DNA of 38,791 nucleotides from CAZCGA01 sp964498075 (lineage in GTDB: Bacteria > Desulfobacterota > Binatia > HRBIN30): NCBI GenBank assembly GCA_964498075.1, contig CAZCGA010000051.1:1-38791 (forward strand), read 5' to 3'. A model generated the notes under the pieces. That model had not been told where the DNA came from, did no database searches, and worked only from the letters and a program-made list of their open reading frames with translations. This document shows positions 1 through 7,268 of this stretch, in pieces (the stretch's first letter is position 1; every line of letters starts with the position of its first letter). The translations under genes were made by a program, and so were the position numbers.

Positions 1-944
1 GGTTGGGGTACGAGTCGAAACAGATCCAGGAGATCGTCGAGTACATCGACGAGCACGACACCATCGAAGGCGCCCCGGCGCTGAAGGACGAGCATCTGCC
101 CGTGTTCGACTGCGCCTTCAAAGCGGCGCAGGGGACGCGTGCCATCCATCATCTCGGCCATCTGCGCATGATGGGCGCGGTGCAGCCGTTCATCTCCGGC
201 GCGATCTCCAAGACCATCATACCCACGACCGCGACCGTCGAAGAGATCATGGACGCCTACATGGAGGCGTGGCGGCTGGGCGTCAAGGCGGTGGCCATCT
301 ACCGCGACGGCTGCAAGCGCACGCAGCCGCTGAACACGGCGAAGCAGCAGAAGGTGGCGCCCGCCGCCGAGTTCCGCCCGGTACGCCGCCGCTTGCCGCA
401 GGACTGCCGCTCGCTGCGCCACAAGTTCGATATCGCCGGCCACGAGGGCTACATCCACGTCGGCCAATACGACGACGGCACCCCCGGCGAGATCTTCATC
501 AAGATCGCCAAGGAAGGCAGTACCATCGCCGGCTTGATGGATACGATCGGCATCTTGACCTCGATGGCGCTGCAGTACGGCGTGCCGCTGGAAGTGCTGG
601 TGAGCAAGTTCAGCCACGTGCGCTTCGAGCCGTCCGGATTTACCAAGAACCCGGACATTCCCATCGCCAAGTCGCTCATCGATTACATCTTCCGTTTCTT
701 GGGGACGCGCTTTCTCAGTCCCCAGCAGCGCACCGCTGCGGGGCTGGAGAGCGCCGAGGCCCCGGCCGCCGACGCGCGGCCAGTCGCGAGCGACGGGCAA
801 ACCGCCATACCGGCGGCGGTGGGGGCGCTCGGATTCAGCCCGCAGTCCGATGCGCCGAGTTGCTCCGACTGCGGGGCGATCATGGTCCGCAACGGCAGCT
901 GCTATAAGTGCCTCAATTGCGGCGCGACCAGTGGATGTTCGTGA
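1..944 (+). CDS. nrdJ: Vitamin B12-dependent (class II) ribonucleotide reductase, C-terminal part
   Basis: This is the 3' end of a coding region that enters from the left edge; reading starts in frame at base 3. About 313 residues are visible. Adenosylcobalamin-dependent RNR reduces ribonucleotides to deoxyribonucleotides in the cytoplasm with or without oxygen. The visible part has the family's late conserved blocks: HHLGHLRMMGAVQPFISGAI, then a SKTIIPTTATVEEIMDAY-like stretch and the VAIYRDGCKRTQPL block that precedes the tail. The tail ends in a Cys-rich ribbon (CSDCG and CYKCLNC), as expected of NrdJ proteins, where C-terminal cysteines pass reducing power to the active site. A low-complexity Ala/Pro stretch (about residues 248-275) links core and ribbon. 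The catalytic barrel lies outside the window. The gene ends 104 bases before the convergent TetR gene, with a strong hairpin between them. Confidence 0.93.
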   Translation, partial: LGYESKQIQEIVEYIDEHDTIEGAPALKDEHLPVFDCAFKAAQGTRAIHHLGHLRMMGAVQPFISGAISKTIIPTTATVEEIMDAYMEAWRLGVKAVAIYRDGCKRTQPLNTAKQQKVAPAAEFRPVRRRLPQDCRSLRHKFDIAGHEGYIHVGQYDDGTPGEIFIKIAKEGSTIAGLMDTIGILTSMALQYGVPLEVLVSKFSHVRFEPSGFTKNPDIPIAKSLIDYIFRFLGTRFLSPQQRTAAGLESAEAPAADARPVASDGQTAIPAAVGALGFSPQSDAPSCSDCGAIMVRNGSCYKCLNCGATSGCS

Positions 945-1038
945 ACGGTGGAAGAGTTGGCTAGGGGAGGTCGGATGCGGTGGTGGTGGTGCGGTGAGCC
1001 TCCCCGGTGGTTGGGGGTAGCGGCCGAGGGTGACTCGG

Positions 1039-1062
1039 GCGGGGCGCCTACGGGCGCCCCGC
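1039..1062 (+). terminator. Perfect 10-bp hairpin with UACG tetraloop after nrdJ
   Basis: Bases 1039-1048 and 1053-1062 are exact reverse complements (GCGGGGCGCC / GGCGCCCCGC) enclosing the loop TACG. Read on the plus strand the loop is C(UACG)G, a member of the extra-stable UNCG tetraloop class. It lies downstream of nrdJ and covers the stop codon (1048-1050) of the convergent TetR gene. There is no U-tract, so it could be a terminator working with Rho or a 3'-end stabiliser. Use as a bidirectional terminator is inferred. Confidence 0.6.
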
Positions 1063-1677
1063 GTGCGTACCTTCAGCGGCGGGAGGAACCAGCCGTTGAA
1101 AGATCGAGCTCTTCAAGTGCTCGACGAGGCTCTTCGGATCGGACTCGTCGACGATGAAGTGCTGAATGAGGATCCCGCCGAGCGTCGCCATGATCAATGC
1201 GGCGTCGCGCGACGGGTCGACGTCGGAACGGAATACGCCGCGACTGCGGCCGCTCTCAATGACGTTGGCGAGCGAGCTGCGGAAGATGCGATACAGCTCG
1301 GTCACCCGGCTGAGCATCTCGTCCGGTTGCCGCTCCATCTGCAGCGTCAAGCTCAGGAAGAAGCGCACCGAGTATACGTTCTCGTGTACGAAGTCGTAGA
1401 ACTGGTCGATCAGCCGCGCCACCTGCTCGCGTTCGTTGAGCCCGACGAGATCCTCGACGTCGATGAAGTACGGCTCCAACGTCTTGCGCAGCGCCGTGCG
1501 ATACAGTTTTTCCTTGCAGTCGAAGTGCCAGAAGATCAGCGCCTTGCTGACCTTCGCCTGCCGGGCCACCTGCGACAGCGAGGTGTTCTCGTACCCTTGC
1601 TCGGAGAACAACCGCCTCGACGCCGCGAGGATCTTCTCGCGCGTTTCGCTGCTGTCGAGTGATTGCGGATCGGTCAT
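1048..1677 (-). CDS. TetR/AcrR family transcriptional regulator
   Basis: A 209-residue protein of typical TetR length. The N-terminal helix-turn-helix spans about residues 12-58: TREKILAASRRLFSEQGYEN, then TSLSQVARQAKVSKALIFWHF, which is the classic TetR recognition-helix pattern, then the KEKLYRTAL linker. The C-terminal two-thirds is a helical ligand-binding and dimerisation domain; its ligand cannot be read from sequence. It is transcribed divergently from the lytic transglycosylase gene, with a 103-base gap that is the likely place for its operator and for autoregulation. It converges on nrdJ. I chose the ATG at 1675-1677 because the HTH follows at the usual distance. A link to the neighbouring envelope genes is possible but unproven. 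Confidence 0.92.
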   Translation of the reverse strand: MTDPQSLDSSETREKILAASRRLFSEQGYENTSLSQVARQAKVSKALIFWHFDCKEKLYRTALRKTLEPYFIDVEDLVGLNEREQVARLIDQFYDFVHENVYSVRFFLSLTLQMERQPDEMLSRVTELYRIFRSSLANVIESGRSRGVFRSDVDPSRDAALIMATLGGILIQHFIVDESDPKSLVEHLKSSIFQRLVPPAAEGTHAGRP

Positions 1678-1780
1678 GGGATCGCTGTGCTCCGAGTCAG
1701 GCTAGAGTAGAACGACGTGGTATGTCAAACGCGGGACGTGGGGGTTGCATCCGTTGCACGAGTTGGGCAAAGTACCCGCG

Positions 1781-2653
1781 ATGTTGCAGCGCCCAGCCTT
1801 CTTGAGCGGGGCGCTTCGCTTGGTGGCGGTGGGCTTGGGGGTGGCTGCGATTGCGGTAGTCTTGCAGCAAGGGGAGGCGAAGCGGCCGGGGGATGCGTTC
1901 GTAGACGCAGCGGTTGCCGAGCCCGTTGCAGTCGCCGAAGCGGCACCGGCGCCGCGCTCATGGTCGCTGCGCAGCGCCGGCTGGTACATCCAGATCGACG
2001 GCGCCGACGTCGATGTCCCGACGGTCGGTGAGCAAACGGCTGCGCCGCCGCGCGCCAGCTTGGCAACGTCGATCTCACCGTACGATCATCTCATCGTGCA
2101 TCACGCCAAGGCCGAAGGGTTCGATTGGCGTCTGATCGCGGCGCTCATCTTCGAAGAGTCGCGCTTCGATCCGAAAAGCCGCAGCGACAAGGGCGCGTAC
2201 GGCCTGATGCAGGTGCGGCCGATCGCCGCTGAAGCCGTCGGCGCGGAACACTTCAAGTTGCCCGACGACAACGTGAAGACCGGCGTGCGCTACCTGCGAC
2301 AGCTCGACGAGATGTTCCGCGAGGCGCAGGGGCGCGACCGGCTGAGCCTGGTGTTGGCGGCGTACAACATCGGCCCCGGCCATCTGCGCGATGCGCAGAC
2401 GCTGGCGCGCCGCTTCGGGTACGACCCGGAGCGCTGGGAGGATGCGATGGATCTGATGTTGCCGCTGCTCGAGCAGCCGTCGATCTATACGCATCTGCCC
2501 TACGGCTTCGCCAAGGGCAGCGACACGGTGACCCACGTGCAACGCATCATCGACCGCTACCACCGCTACCAGCGCGAGACCCCCGGCACGCCGGACACCG
2601 ATGACGAAGCCGACGCGCTGTCCTCGTCCGAAGCCTTCCCCGCGAACGGCTAG
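1781..2653 (+). CDS. Lytic murein transglycosylase, SLT domain
   Basis: A 290-residue protein from the ATG at 1781; an in-frame TTG at 1745 would add 12 residues. An N-terminal hydrophobic segment (about residues 8-28) is a signal peptide or anchor, followed by an Ala-rich spacer. The SLT domain (about 105-260) has the expected motifs: the catalytic Glu in FEESRFDPKS (Glu126), GAYGLMQV, and the AAYNIGPG block. Such enzymes cleave the MurNAc-GlcNAc bond of peptidoglycan in the periplasm, leaving 1,6-anhydroMurNAc. The block order and the tail (THLPYGFAKGS...YVQRI-like) resemble the MltF/MltC catalytic module, but the N-terminal solute-binding domain of MltF is absent. No strong Shine-Dalgarno sequence is visible at either start. 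Confidence 0.9.
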   Translation: MLQRPAFLSGALRLVAVGLGVAAIAVVLQQGEAKRPGDAFVDAAVAEPVAVAEAAPAPRSWSLRSAGWYIQIDGADVDVPTVGEQTAAPPRASLATSISPYDHLIVHHAKAEGFDWRLIAALIFEESRFDPKSRSDKGAYGLMQVRPIAAEAVGAEHFKLPDDNVKTGVRYLRQLDEMFREAQGRDRLSLVLAAYNIGPGHLRDAQTLARRFGYDPERWEDAMDLMLPLLEQPSIYTHLPYGFAKGSDTVTHVQRIIDRYHRYQRETPGTPDTDDEADALSSSEAFPANG

Positions 2654-2801
2654 CCCGGCACGCATCCGCCCCTGAAGCGCCTACGACGAGAGTTCTTCCT
2701 CGGGACATGCGTGCCTGTTCCCGGCCCCTTGCACCTGCGCCCGCACGACTTACCTATAAGGCTCTTCACGGCACGTGACCGTGGGCGCAGAGGAGAACGA
2801 G

Positions 2802-3815
2802 ATGCGACGCAGACTACAACTGGTGGACAACAGACAGGGCGACGCTGAGCCGACCGCGGCGTCGCAGCCGGGGCGGCACGACGACGAGCTGTTGGATGCG
2901 TACTCGCGCGCCGTCATCGGCGCCGCCGAGGCGGTCAGCCCGGCGGTGGTCAACATCGAGGTGCAACGGCGACACGGAAACGGGAATGCGTCGGGCTTCG
3001 TCTTCACGCCCGACGGCTTCATCTTGACGAACAGCCACGTCGTGCACCGCGCCCGGAAGATCAATGTCCTGCTCGCGGATAGTCGGCACCTCGCGGCGGA
3101 TCTGGTAGGCGACGATCCGGATACGGATCTGGCCGTCGTCCGCATCCAGGGGCCGACGCCGTCGCCGGTACGCTTGGGTGACTCCCGCTCCGTGCGCGTC
3201 GGCCAGCTGGTGATCGCCATCGGCAACCCGTACGGGTTTCAGTGCACGGTGACCGCCGGCGTCGTCAGTGCCCTCGGCCGCTCGCTGCGGTCACAGTCCG
3301 GCCGCTTGATCGACAACGTCATTCAAACCGACGCCGCGCTCAACCCCGGCAACTCGGGCGGGCCGTTGGTGACCGCACGCGGCGAGGTGATCGGGGTGAA
3401 CTCCGCGGTGATTCTCCCGGCGCAGGGCATCTGCTTCGCGATCGCGGTCAACACCGCGGCGTTCGTCGCGGCGCGACTGATCAAGGACGGGAAGGTGACG
3501 CGCAGCTACATTGGCGTCGCCGGGCAGAACGTCCCGCTGCACCGCCGCCTGGTACGCGCGCACCAGCTGCCGATCGAAAGCGGCGTCCTCGTCGCTTCCG
3601 TTGCCTCCGGCAGCCCGGCCGCTGCTGCGGGCGTGCGCGAGCAGGATCTCATCATCGGCTATGATGACCGCGCCGTCGCCGGCATCGACGACCTGCACCG
3701 TTTGCTCACCGCAGAGCAGGCAGGCCGCCGCGTGCGGCTGGAGGTCATTCGCCGCGGCGAGCGGGTGTCGCTCGACATCATCCCCGCCGAGTCGACGCCA
3801 AGGATCGAACCGTAA
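2802..3815 (+). CDS. HtrA/DegP-like trypsin-type serine protease with one PDZ domain
   Basis: A 337-residue S1C protease. The catalytic triad is intact: His79 in NSHVVH, Asp109 in DPDTDLAVV, Ser185 in LNPGNSGGPL. The substrate-loop motif AIGNPYGF is also present. A single PDZ domain (about residues 245-330, GVLVASVASGSPAAAAGVRE onward) follows. HtrA proteins degrade or sense misfolded proteins, usually in the periplasm. Start choice: the ATG at 2802 has an AGGAG ribosome site seven bases upstream; a GTG at 2775 would add nine residues. Neither start gives a signal peptide or membrane helix: the N-terminus is MRRRLQLVDNRQGD followed by polar sequence. A cytoplasmic or non-classical location is therefore suggested, which is unusual for the family. 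An upstream start cannot rescue export within the 148-base intergenic space. Confidence 0.93.
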   Translation: MRRRLQLVDNRQGDAEPTAASQPGRHDDELLDAYSRAVIGAAEAVSPAVVNIEVQRRHGNGNASGFVFTPDGFILTNSHVVHRARKINVLLADSRHLAADLVGDDPDTDLAVVRIQGPTPSPVRLGDSRSVRVGQLVIAIGNPYGFQCTVTAGVVSALGRSLRSQSGRLIDNVIQTDAALNPGNSGGPLVTARGEVIGVNSAVILPAQGICFAIAVNTAAFVAARLIKDGKVTRSYIGVAGQNVPLHRRLVRAHQLPIESGVLVASVASGSPAAAAGVREQDLIIGYDDRAVAGIDDLHRLLTAEQAGRRVRLEVIRRGERVSLDIIPAESTPRIEP

Positions 3816-3936
3816 CAGCGGAGCTGCGAGCCACTTCCGCGCCGGATCGAAAGTTCACGCCTTGCGTCGAACTGCCGCTCGACGCACAATCTGGCCCGAC
3901 GCATGCCGCTGCGGCGAGCCCACGGGCAAGCCCAAG

Positions 3937-3943
3937 AAGGAGG
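3937..3943 (+). promoter_or_regulatory. Strong ribosome binding site of the doxX-like gene
   Basis: AAGGAGG lies seven bases before the ATG at 3951. It decides the start in favour of this ATG over an upstream in-frame ATG at 3903, which has no such site and would add 16 polar residues ahead of the first membrane helix. Confidence 0.7.
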
Positions 3944-3950
3944 AGACGAC

Positions 3951-4352
3951 ATGGAACGCTACGGTCCCCTGGTCGGGCGAGCATTGCTCAGCGTGGTCTT
4001 CATCCTCAGCGGTATCGGCAAGATCACCGATCCTTCGCGCACCGCGAGCTACATGGCGGAAAACGGAATGCCTGCGGTGCGCGTCTTCCTGGCCATGGCG
4101 ATCCTGGTCGAGATCGGTGGAGGCCTCTCGGTGCTGATCGGGTTGAGGGCACGCATCGGCGCGGCCGCGCTGGCGCTGTTCCTGATTTCCGTGACGCTCA
4201 TCTTTCATGACTTCTGGGCGTACCAGGGTATGGAGCAGCGACTGCAGATGACCAACTTCCTGAAGAACCTGGCGATCATGGGTGGCTTGACCCTGGTCAT
4301 CGCCCACGGCTCGGGGCCGCTGAGCGTCGATGCGGGGAGACAACCGCAGTGA
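3951..4352 (+). CDS. DoxX family membrane protein
   Basis: A 133-residue protein with four hydrophobic segments, roughly residues 8-25, 43-63, 67-85 and 105-122, the size and layout of DoxX/SURF4-like proteins. The opening RALLSVVFILSGIGKI and the fourth-segment block NFLKNLAIMGGLTLVIAHG are characteristic of the family. DoxX proteins are inner-membrane proteins tied to redox stress or thiosulfate oxidation in some bacteria, but their biochemical activity is mostly undefined. Pirin follows 61 bases later, and DoxX/pirin pairs are commonly seen together, so co-transcription is likely. Start fixed by a strong ribosome site (3937-3943). Confidence 0.88.
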   Translation: MERYGPLVGRALLSVVFILSGIGKITDPSRTASYMAENGMPAVRVFLAMAILVEIGGGLSVLIGLRARIGAAALALFLISVTLIFHDFWAYQGMEQRLQMTNFLKNLAIMGGLTLVIAHGSGPLSVDAGRQPQ

Positions 4353-4413
4353 GGTGACAACCTCGGCGCGTCATCGTTGCCGGTGCGGGCGGCAACGGCC
4401 ATGGAGGACACCA

Positions 4414-5120
4414 ATGATCGCAGTACGGAAGGCCAACGATCGCGGCCATTTCGACCACGGGTGGTTCAACACATTCCACAGCTTCTCCTTTGCCGACTAC
4501 TACGACCCCGCGCACCTGGGCTTCCGCGAGCTGCGCGTCATCAACGAGGATCGCGTGCAGCCGGGGCGTGGTTTCGCCAGCCATGCGCACCAGGACATGG
4601 AAATCATCTCCTATGTCTTGGCGGGGGCGTTGGAGCACAAGGATAGCCTGGGCAGCGGCTCGGTGATCCGGCCGGGAGACGTGCAGCGCATGAGCGCCGG
4701 CACGGGCGTCACTCATAGCGAGTACAATCATTCACAGTCCGAGCCCGTACACTTCCTGCAGATCTGGATGCTTCCCGAGCGCCGCGGGCTTCCGCCCGGC
4801 TACGAGCAAAAGGAGTTTCCGGACCACGAGAAGCGGGGCGGGACACGCTGCGTCTCATCACGTCGCGCGACGGTCGTAACGGCGTAGTGACGATTCACCA
4901 GGACGTCGATCTATACGCAACGATCTTGAGCCCCGGAAAGGGTATCAGCCACCCGCTGCGCCCGCATCGACACGCGTGGGTGCAGGTCGCGCGCGGAGCC
5001 GTGACGCTCAACGGCGCACACGCGCTGCACGCCGGCGACGGCGCTGCACTGAGCGTCGAGCCGGCTGTGGAGATCGCGGCAACGGAGCCGGCTGAAGTCT
5101 TGGTGTTTGATCTGTCCTGA
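4414..5120 (+). pseudogene. Pirin-like protein, interrupted by a frameshift
   Basis: Two abutting frames together make one full pirin (about 235 residues). The first runs from the ATG at 4414 (GGAGG site at 4403-4407) and has the cupin iron ligands of pirins: His57 and His59 in HAHQDME, His101 and Glu103 in THSEYNHS. Its stop is the TAG at 4885-4887. The conserved middle (DTLRLITSRDGRNGVVTIHQ) is read only in the -1 frame, and the second frame carries the C-terminal cupin half to 5120. The switch lies in the G-runs at 4835-4842 and is repaired by adding one base. Some bacterial pirins have quercetinase activity or bind partner enzymes; this one's role is unknown. A sequencing error in a GC homopolymer is as likely as a real mutation. 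Confidence 0.85.
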
Positions 5121-5244
5121 CGGTAACGCCCCGCCGCACCGCCTTGGGAGCCGGCGCAGGAGATCACGCCTGCTCTCAGCAGTCGCCGCAGATCGTGCTA
5201 GTGTGTCCAACGTGCTCCAAGATCGATTGAACGGAGCGAAGTGA

Positions 5245-5790
5245 ATGCGTCGCTGGTTGACTCTCCCAATCGTCAGCGCCTGCATCGCCAGCGCGTGCGC
5301 CAGGCCGCCTCGGCAGCTGGCCGGCGTGTTTGCGGAAATCACCGTTGCGCAGGCGCAACAGGGGAACGGCATCGGGCAGACCGTCCGCTGGGGTGGGCGC
5401 ATCGTCGCGACCACTCCCGGCAAGGACGAGACGTGCTTCGAGGTTGTCAGTCGTCCCCTGAATTCTGAGCCGCGCCCGCGGCGCACCGATGAAAGCGACG
5501 GTCGGTTCATCGCCTGCGCGACTGGGTTCTACGATCCTGCGGTCTTCTCGCAGAAGCGCGAGCTCACGGTGGTCGGCACGTTGCAACCAGCGACCGTAGG
5601 GAAGGTCGGCGAATACGAGTATCACTACCCACACGTTGCCGTGGAGAAAGTGGTTCTCTGGCCACGGCGCAAACGGGAGACGCTGCGGTATTACGATTCT
5701 TGGTACGATCCCCTCTGGTATTCGTACTGGGGCCCGTGGCCGTACGGGCCGTGGCGCTACGCGCCGTATTGGGGGCCTCCGGGGGCATAA
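5245..5790 (+). CDS. Slp-like outer-membrane lipoprotein
   Basis: A 181-residue protein resembling the starvation-inducible lipoprotein Slp. The short signal has two possible lipidated cysteines, Cys13 (VSAC) and Cys18 (ASAC); either would anchor it to the outer membrane. The body has the Slp pattern: a QGNGIGQTVRWGGRI-type segment, a middle with RFIACATGFYDPAVFSQKRE, and a VVGTLQPATVGKVGEYEYHY beta region. The tail (about 150-181) is extremely rich in Tyr, Trp, Pro and Gly (for example DPLWYSYWGPWPYGPW), as in Slp relatives. Slp is linked to stationary-phase and acid stress in enterobacteria; the function here is unknown. The ATG at 5245 has a GGAG site about nine bases upstream. Confidence 0.8.
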   Translation: MRRWLTLPIVSACIASACARPPRQLAGVFAEITVAQAQQGNGIGQTVRWGGRIVATTPGKDETCFEVVSRPLNSEPRPRRTDESDGRFIACATGFYDPAVFSQKRELTVVGTLQPATVGKVGEYEYHYPHVAVEKVVLWPRRKRETLRYYDSWYDPLWYSYWGPWPYGPWRYAPYWGPPGA

Positions 5791-5905
5791 GATCCGTTGA
5801 CCGGGCAGTCGCGGCTGGACGGTCACCTCCTGCGTTCATGCCGACAGGGGAGCGTTCACATCCTTCCCGTCGAGGCCGCGTGTATTGTATTCTCCACGGC
5901 GACAC

Positions 5906-7267
5906 ATGCCCCGGATCGCTCCGCCCGCGACTGCGTTTCACGCCTCCCCAGCAGCTGAGCTGCCGGTCCCACAGGACAAGGCGCTGCTCCTCACCGTTGC
6001 GTGGATCGCGTGCCTGCCCACGGTCTTCGTTCTTGGCAACAACGCGGTCGGCGGCGGCTACGTCCTGAACGTCGATCGAGTGTTCTACCTGATCGTCGCC
6101 GGCATTGTCGCGGCTCGAACCGTGCGGCGCCCCGAGTCGGTGCGGCCGTTGGGGAGGCTGGAAGTCGCAATGGGCATCTATCTCGGGGGCATCGTGCTGT
6201 CGTGGGTCAGCACGCTTCCGGGAAAGGATCTCGTGTCATTCAAGCAGGACGCCGACTTCCTGCTCAAGAGCTTCCTGATGCCGTTCACCGGCTATGTCAT
6301 GGCACGCAGCACGGCGTGGACGCGTACCCGGATCAGGGGGTGTGTCTGGGTGCTGGTCGGCGGCGTGGGCACCTACCTCATGGTGACCGGCTTCTTGCAG
6401 TACACGTACGGTTGGACATTCTTCGCACCGCGAGACACCGAGAGCATGCATCCCGACCGCTTCACCGGGCCGTTCAGCAACTCGATCGTCTACGGCTTGG
6501 TCGTGTCGATGCTGCTCTGCCTGGCGCTGTTTCTCTATCGGCATTGCACCGATCGCTGGGAACGAGCGGCGCTGCTGGCAGTGACCGGAGGATTGCTGGA
6601 GGCGATCGTCTTCAGCAAGGCGCGCGTGGTGTGGCTGGCGGTGCCAGCCGCGATGATGTTCCTTTCCCGGAGATGCCGGCCAATACGCCCGTTGGCGGCG
6701 GCACTGATCGTGGGACTGGCCGGGCAGATCCTGCTCTTGCGTGCCTTCGAGCGCGCCGGCGTCTCCGAACGGATCACCGATATCGACTCGCTGTACTGCC
6801 GTATCGCCGCCGTCGCGACGGCGATCAACATGATCGTTCACAAACCCATGGTTGGCTTCGGTTTCGGCCTGGGCACCTTCAGCAACAACCGGGAGGCCTA
6901 CGCCACGGCATGGGGCGATGTTTCGCTGCAGCGGGTCACCTGGACCGCCCACCCGCACAACGAGTTTCTCAACGTGCTGGTGTTGACCGGCATCGTCGGT
7001 CTGGTGATCTATCTCGTGCTCCTGTGGGCAGTCTGGCAGCTGCTGTCGCGGCAGCAGGCAGACGCGTGGACACGCACAGCACCCGGCTCCGAGCTCGCGG
7101 CGTTCGTGCAGGCGGGCTTCGTCCTGATCTTGATCGCCGCGCAGTTCCACGACGTGATGTACATGTCGTACCTGCAGACTCTCTTCTTCTTCGTCCTCGG
7201 TATCGTCGCGTCAGGTCGGGACCAGCGGGCTGGCGTTCGGCATACTCCCCTGCGGGGAGGACGGTAG
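5906..7267 (+). CDS. O-antigen ligase / Wzy-like polytopic membrane protein
   Basis: A 453-residue inner-membrane protein with about ten to twelve hydrophobic segments and one larger periplasmic loop near the C-terminal third. That loop holds the signature of the Wzy_C/O-antigen ligase family: GFGFGLGTFSNN followed by TAHPHNEFLNVLVLTGIVGL, including the conserved His of the ligase active site. Such proteins transfer or polymerise undecaprenyl-linked glycans onto lipid A-core or other acceptors. No other lipopolysaccharide or glycan genes are nearby, so the substrate cannot be assigned. The ATG at 5906 is chosen; a TTG seven codons upstream is possible. The stop is one base before the GTG of the next gene, suggesting co-transcription with the macroglobulin gene. 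Confidence 0.82.
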   Translation: MPRIAPPATAFHASPAAELPVPQDKALLLTVAWIACLPTVFVLGNNAVGGGYVLNVDRVFYLIVAGIVAARTVRRPESVRPLGRLEVAMGIYLGGIVLSWVSTLPGKDLVSFKQDADFLLKSFLMPFTGYVMARSTAWTRTRIRGCVWVLVGGVGTYLMVTGFLQYTYGWTFFAPRDTESMHPDRFTGPFSNSIVYGLVVSMLLCLALFLYRHCTDRWERAALLAVTGGLLEAIVFSKARVVWLAVPAAMMFLSRRCRPIRPLAAALIVGLAGQILLLRAFERAGVSERITDIDSLYCRIAAVATAINMIVHKPMVGFGFGLGTFSNNREAYATAWGDVSLQRVTWTAHPHNEFLNVLVLTGIVGLVIYLVLLWAVWQLLSRQQADAWTRTAPGSELAAFVQAGFVLILIAAQFHDVMYMSYLQTLFFFVLGIVASGRDQRAGVRHTPLRGGR

Positions 7268-7268
7268 C

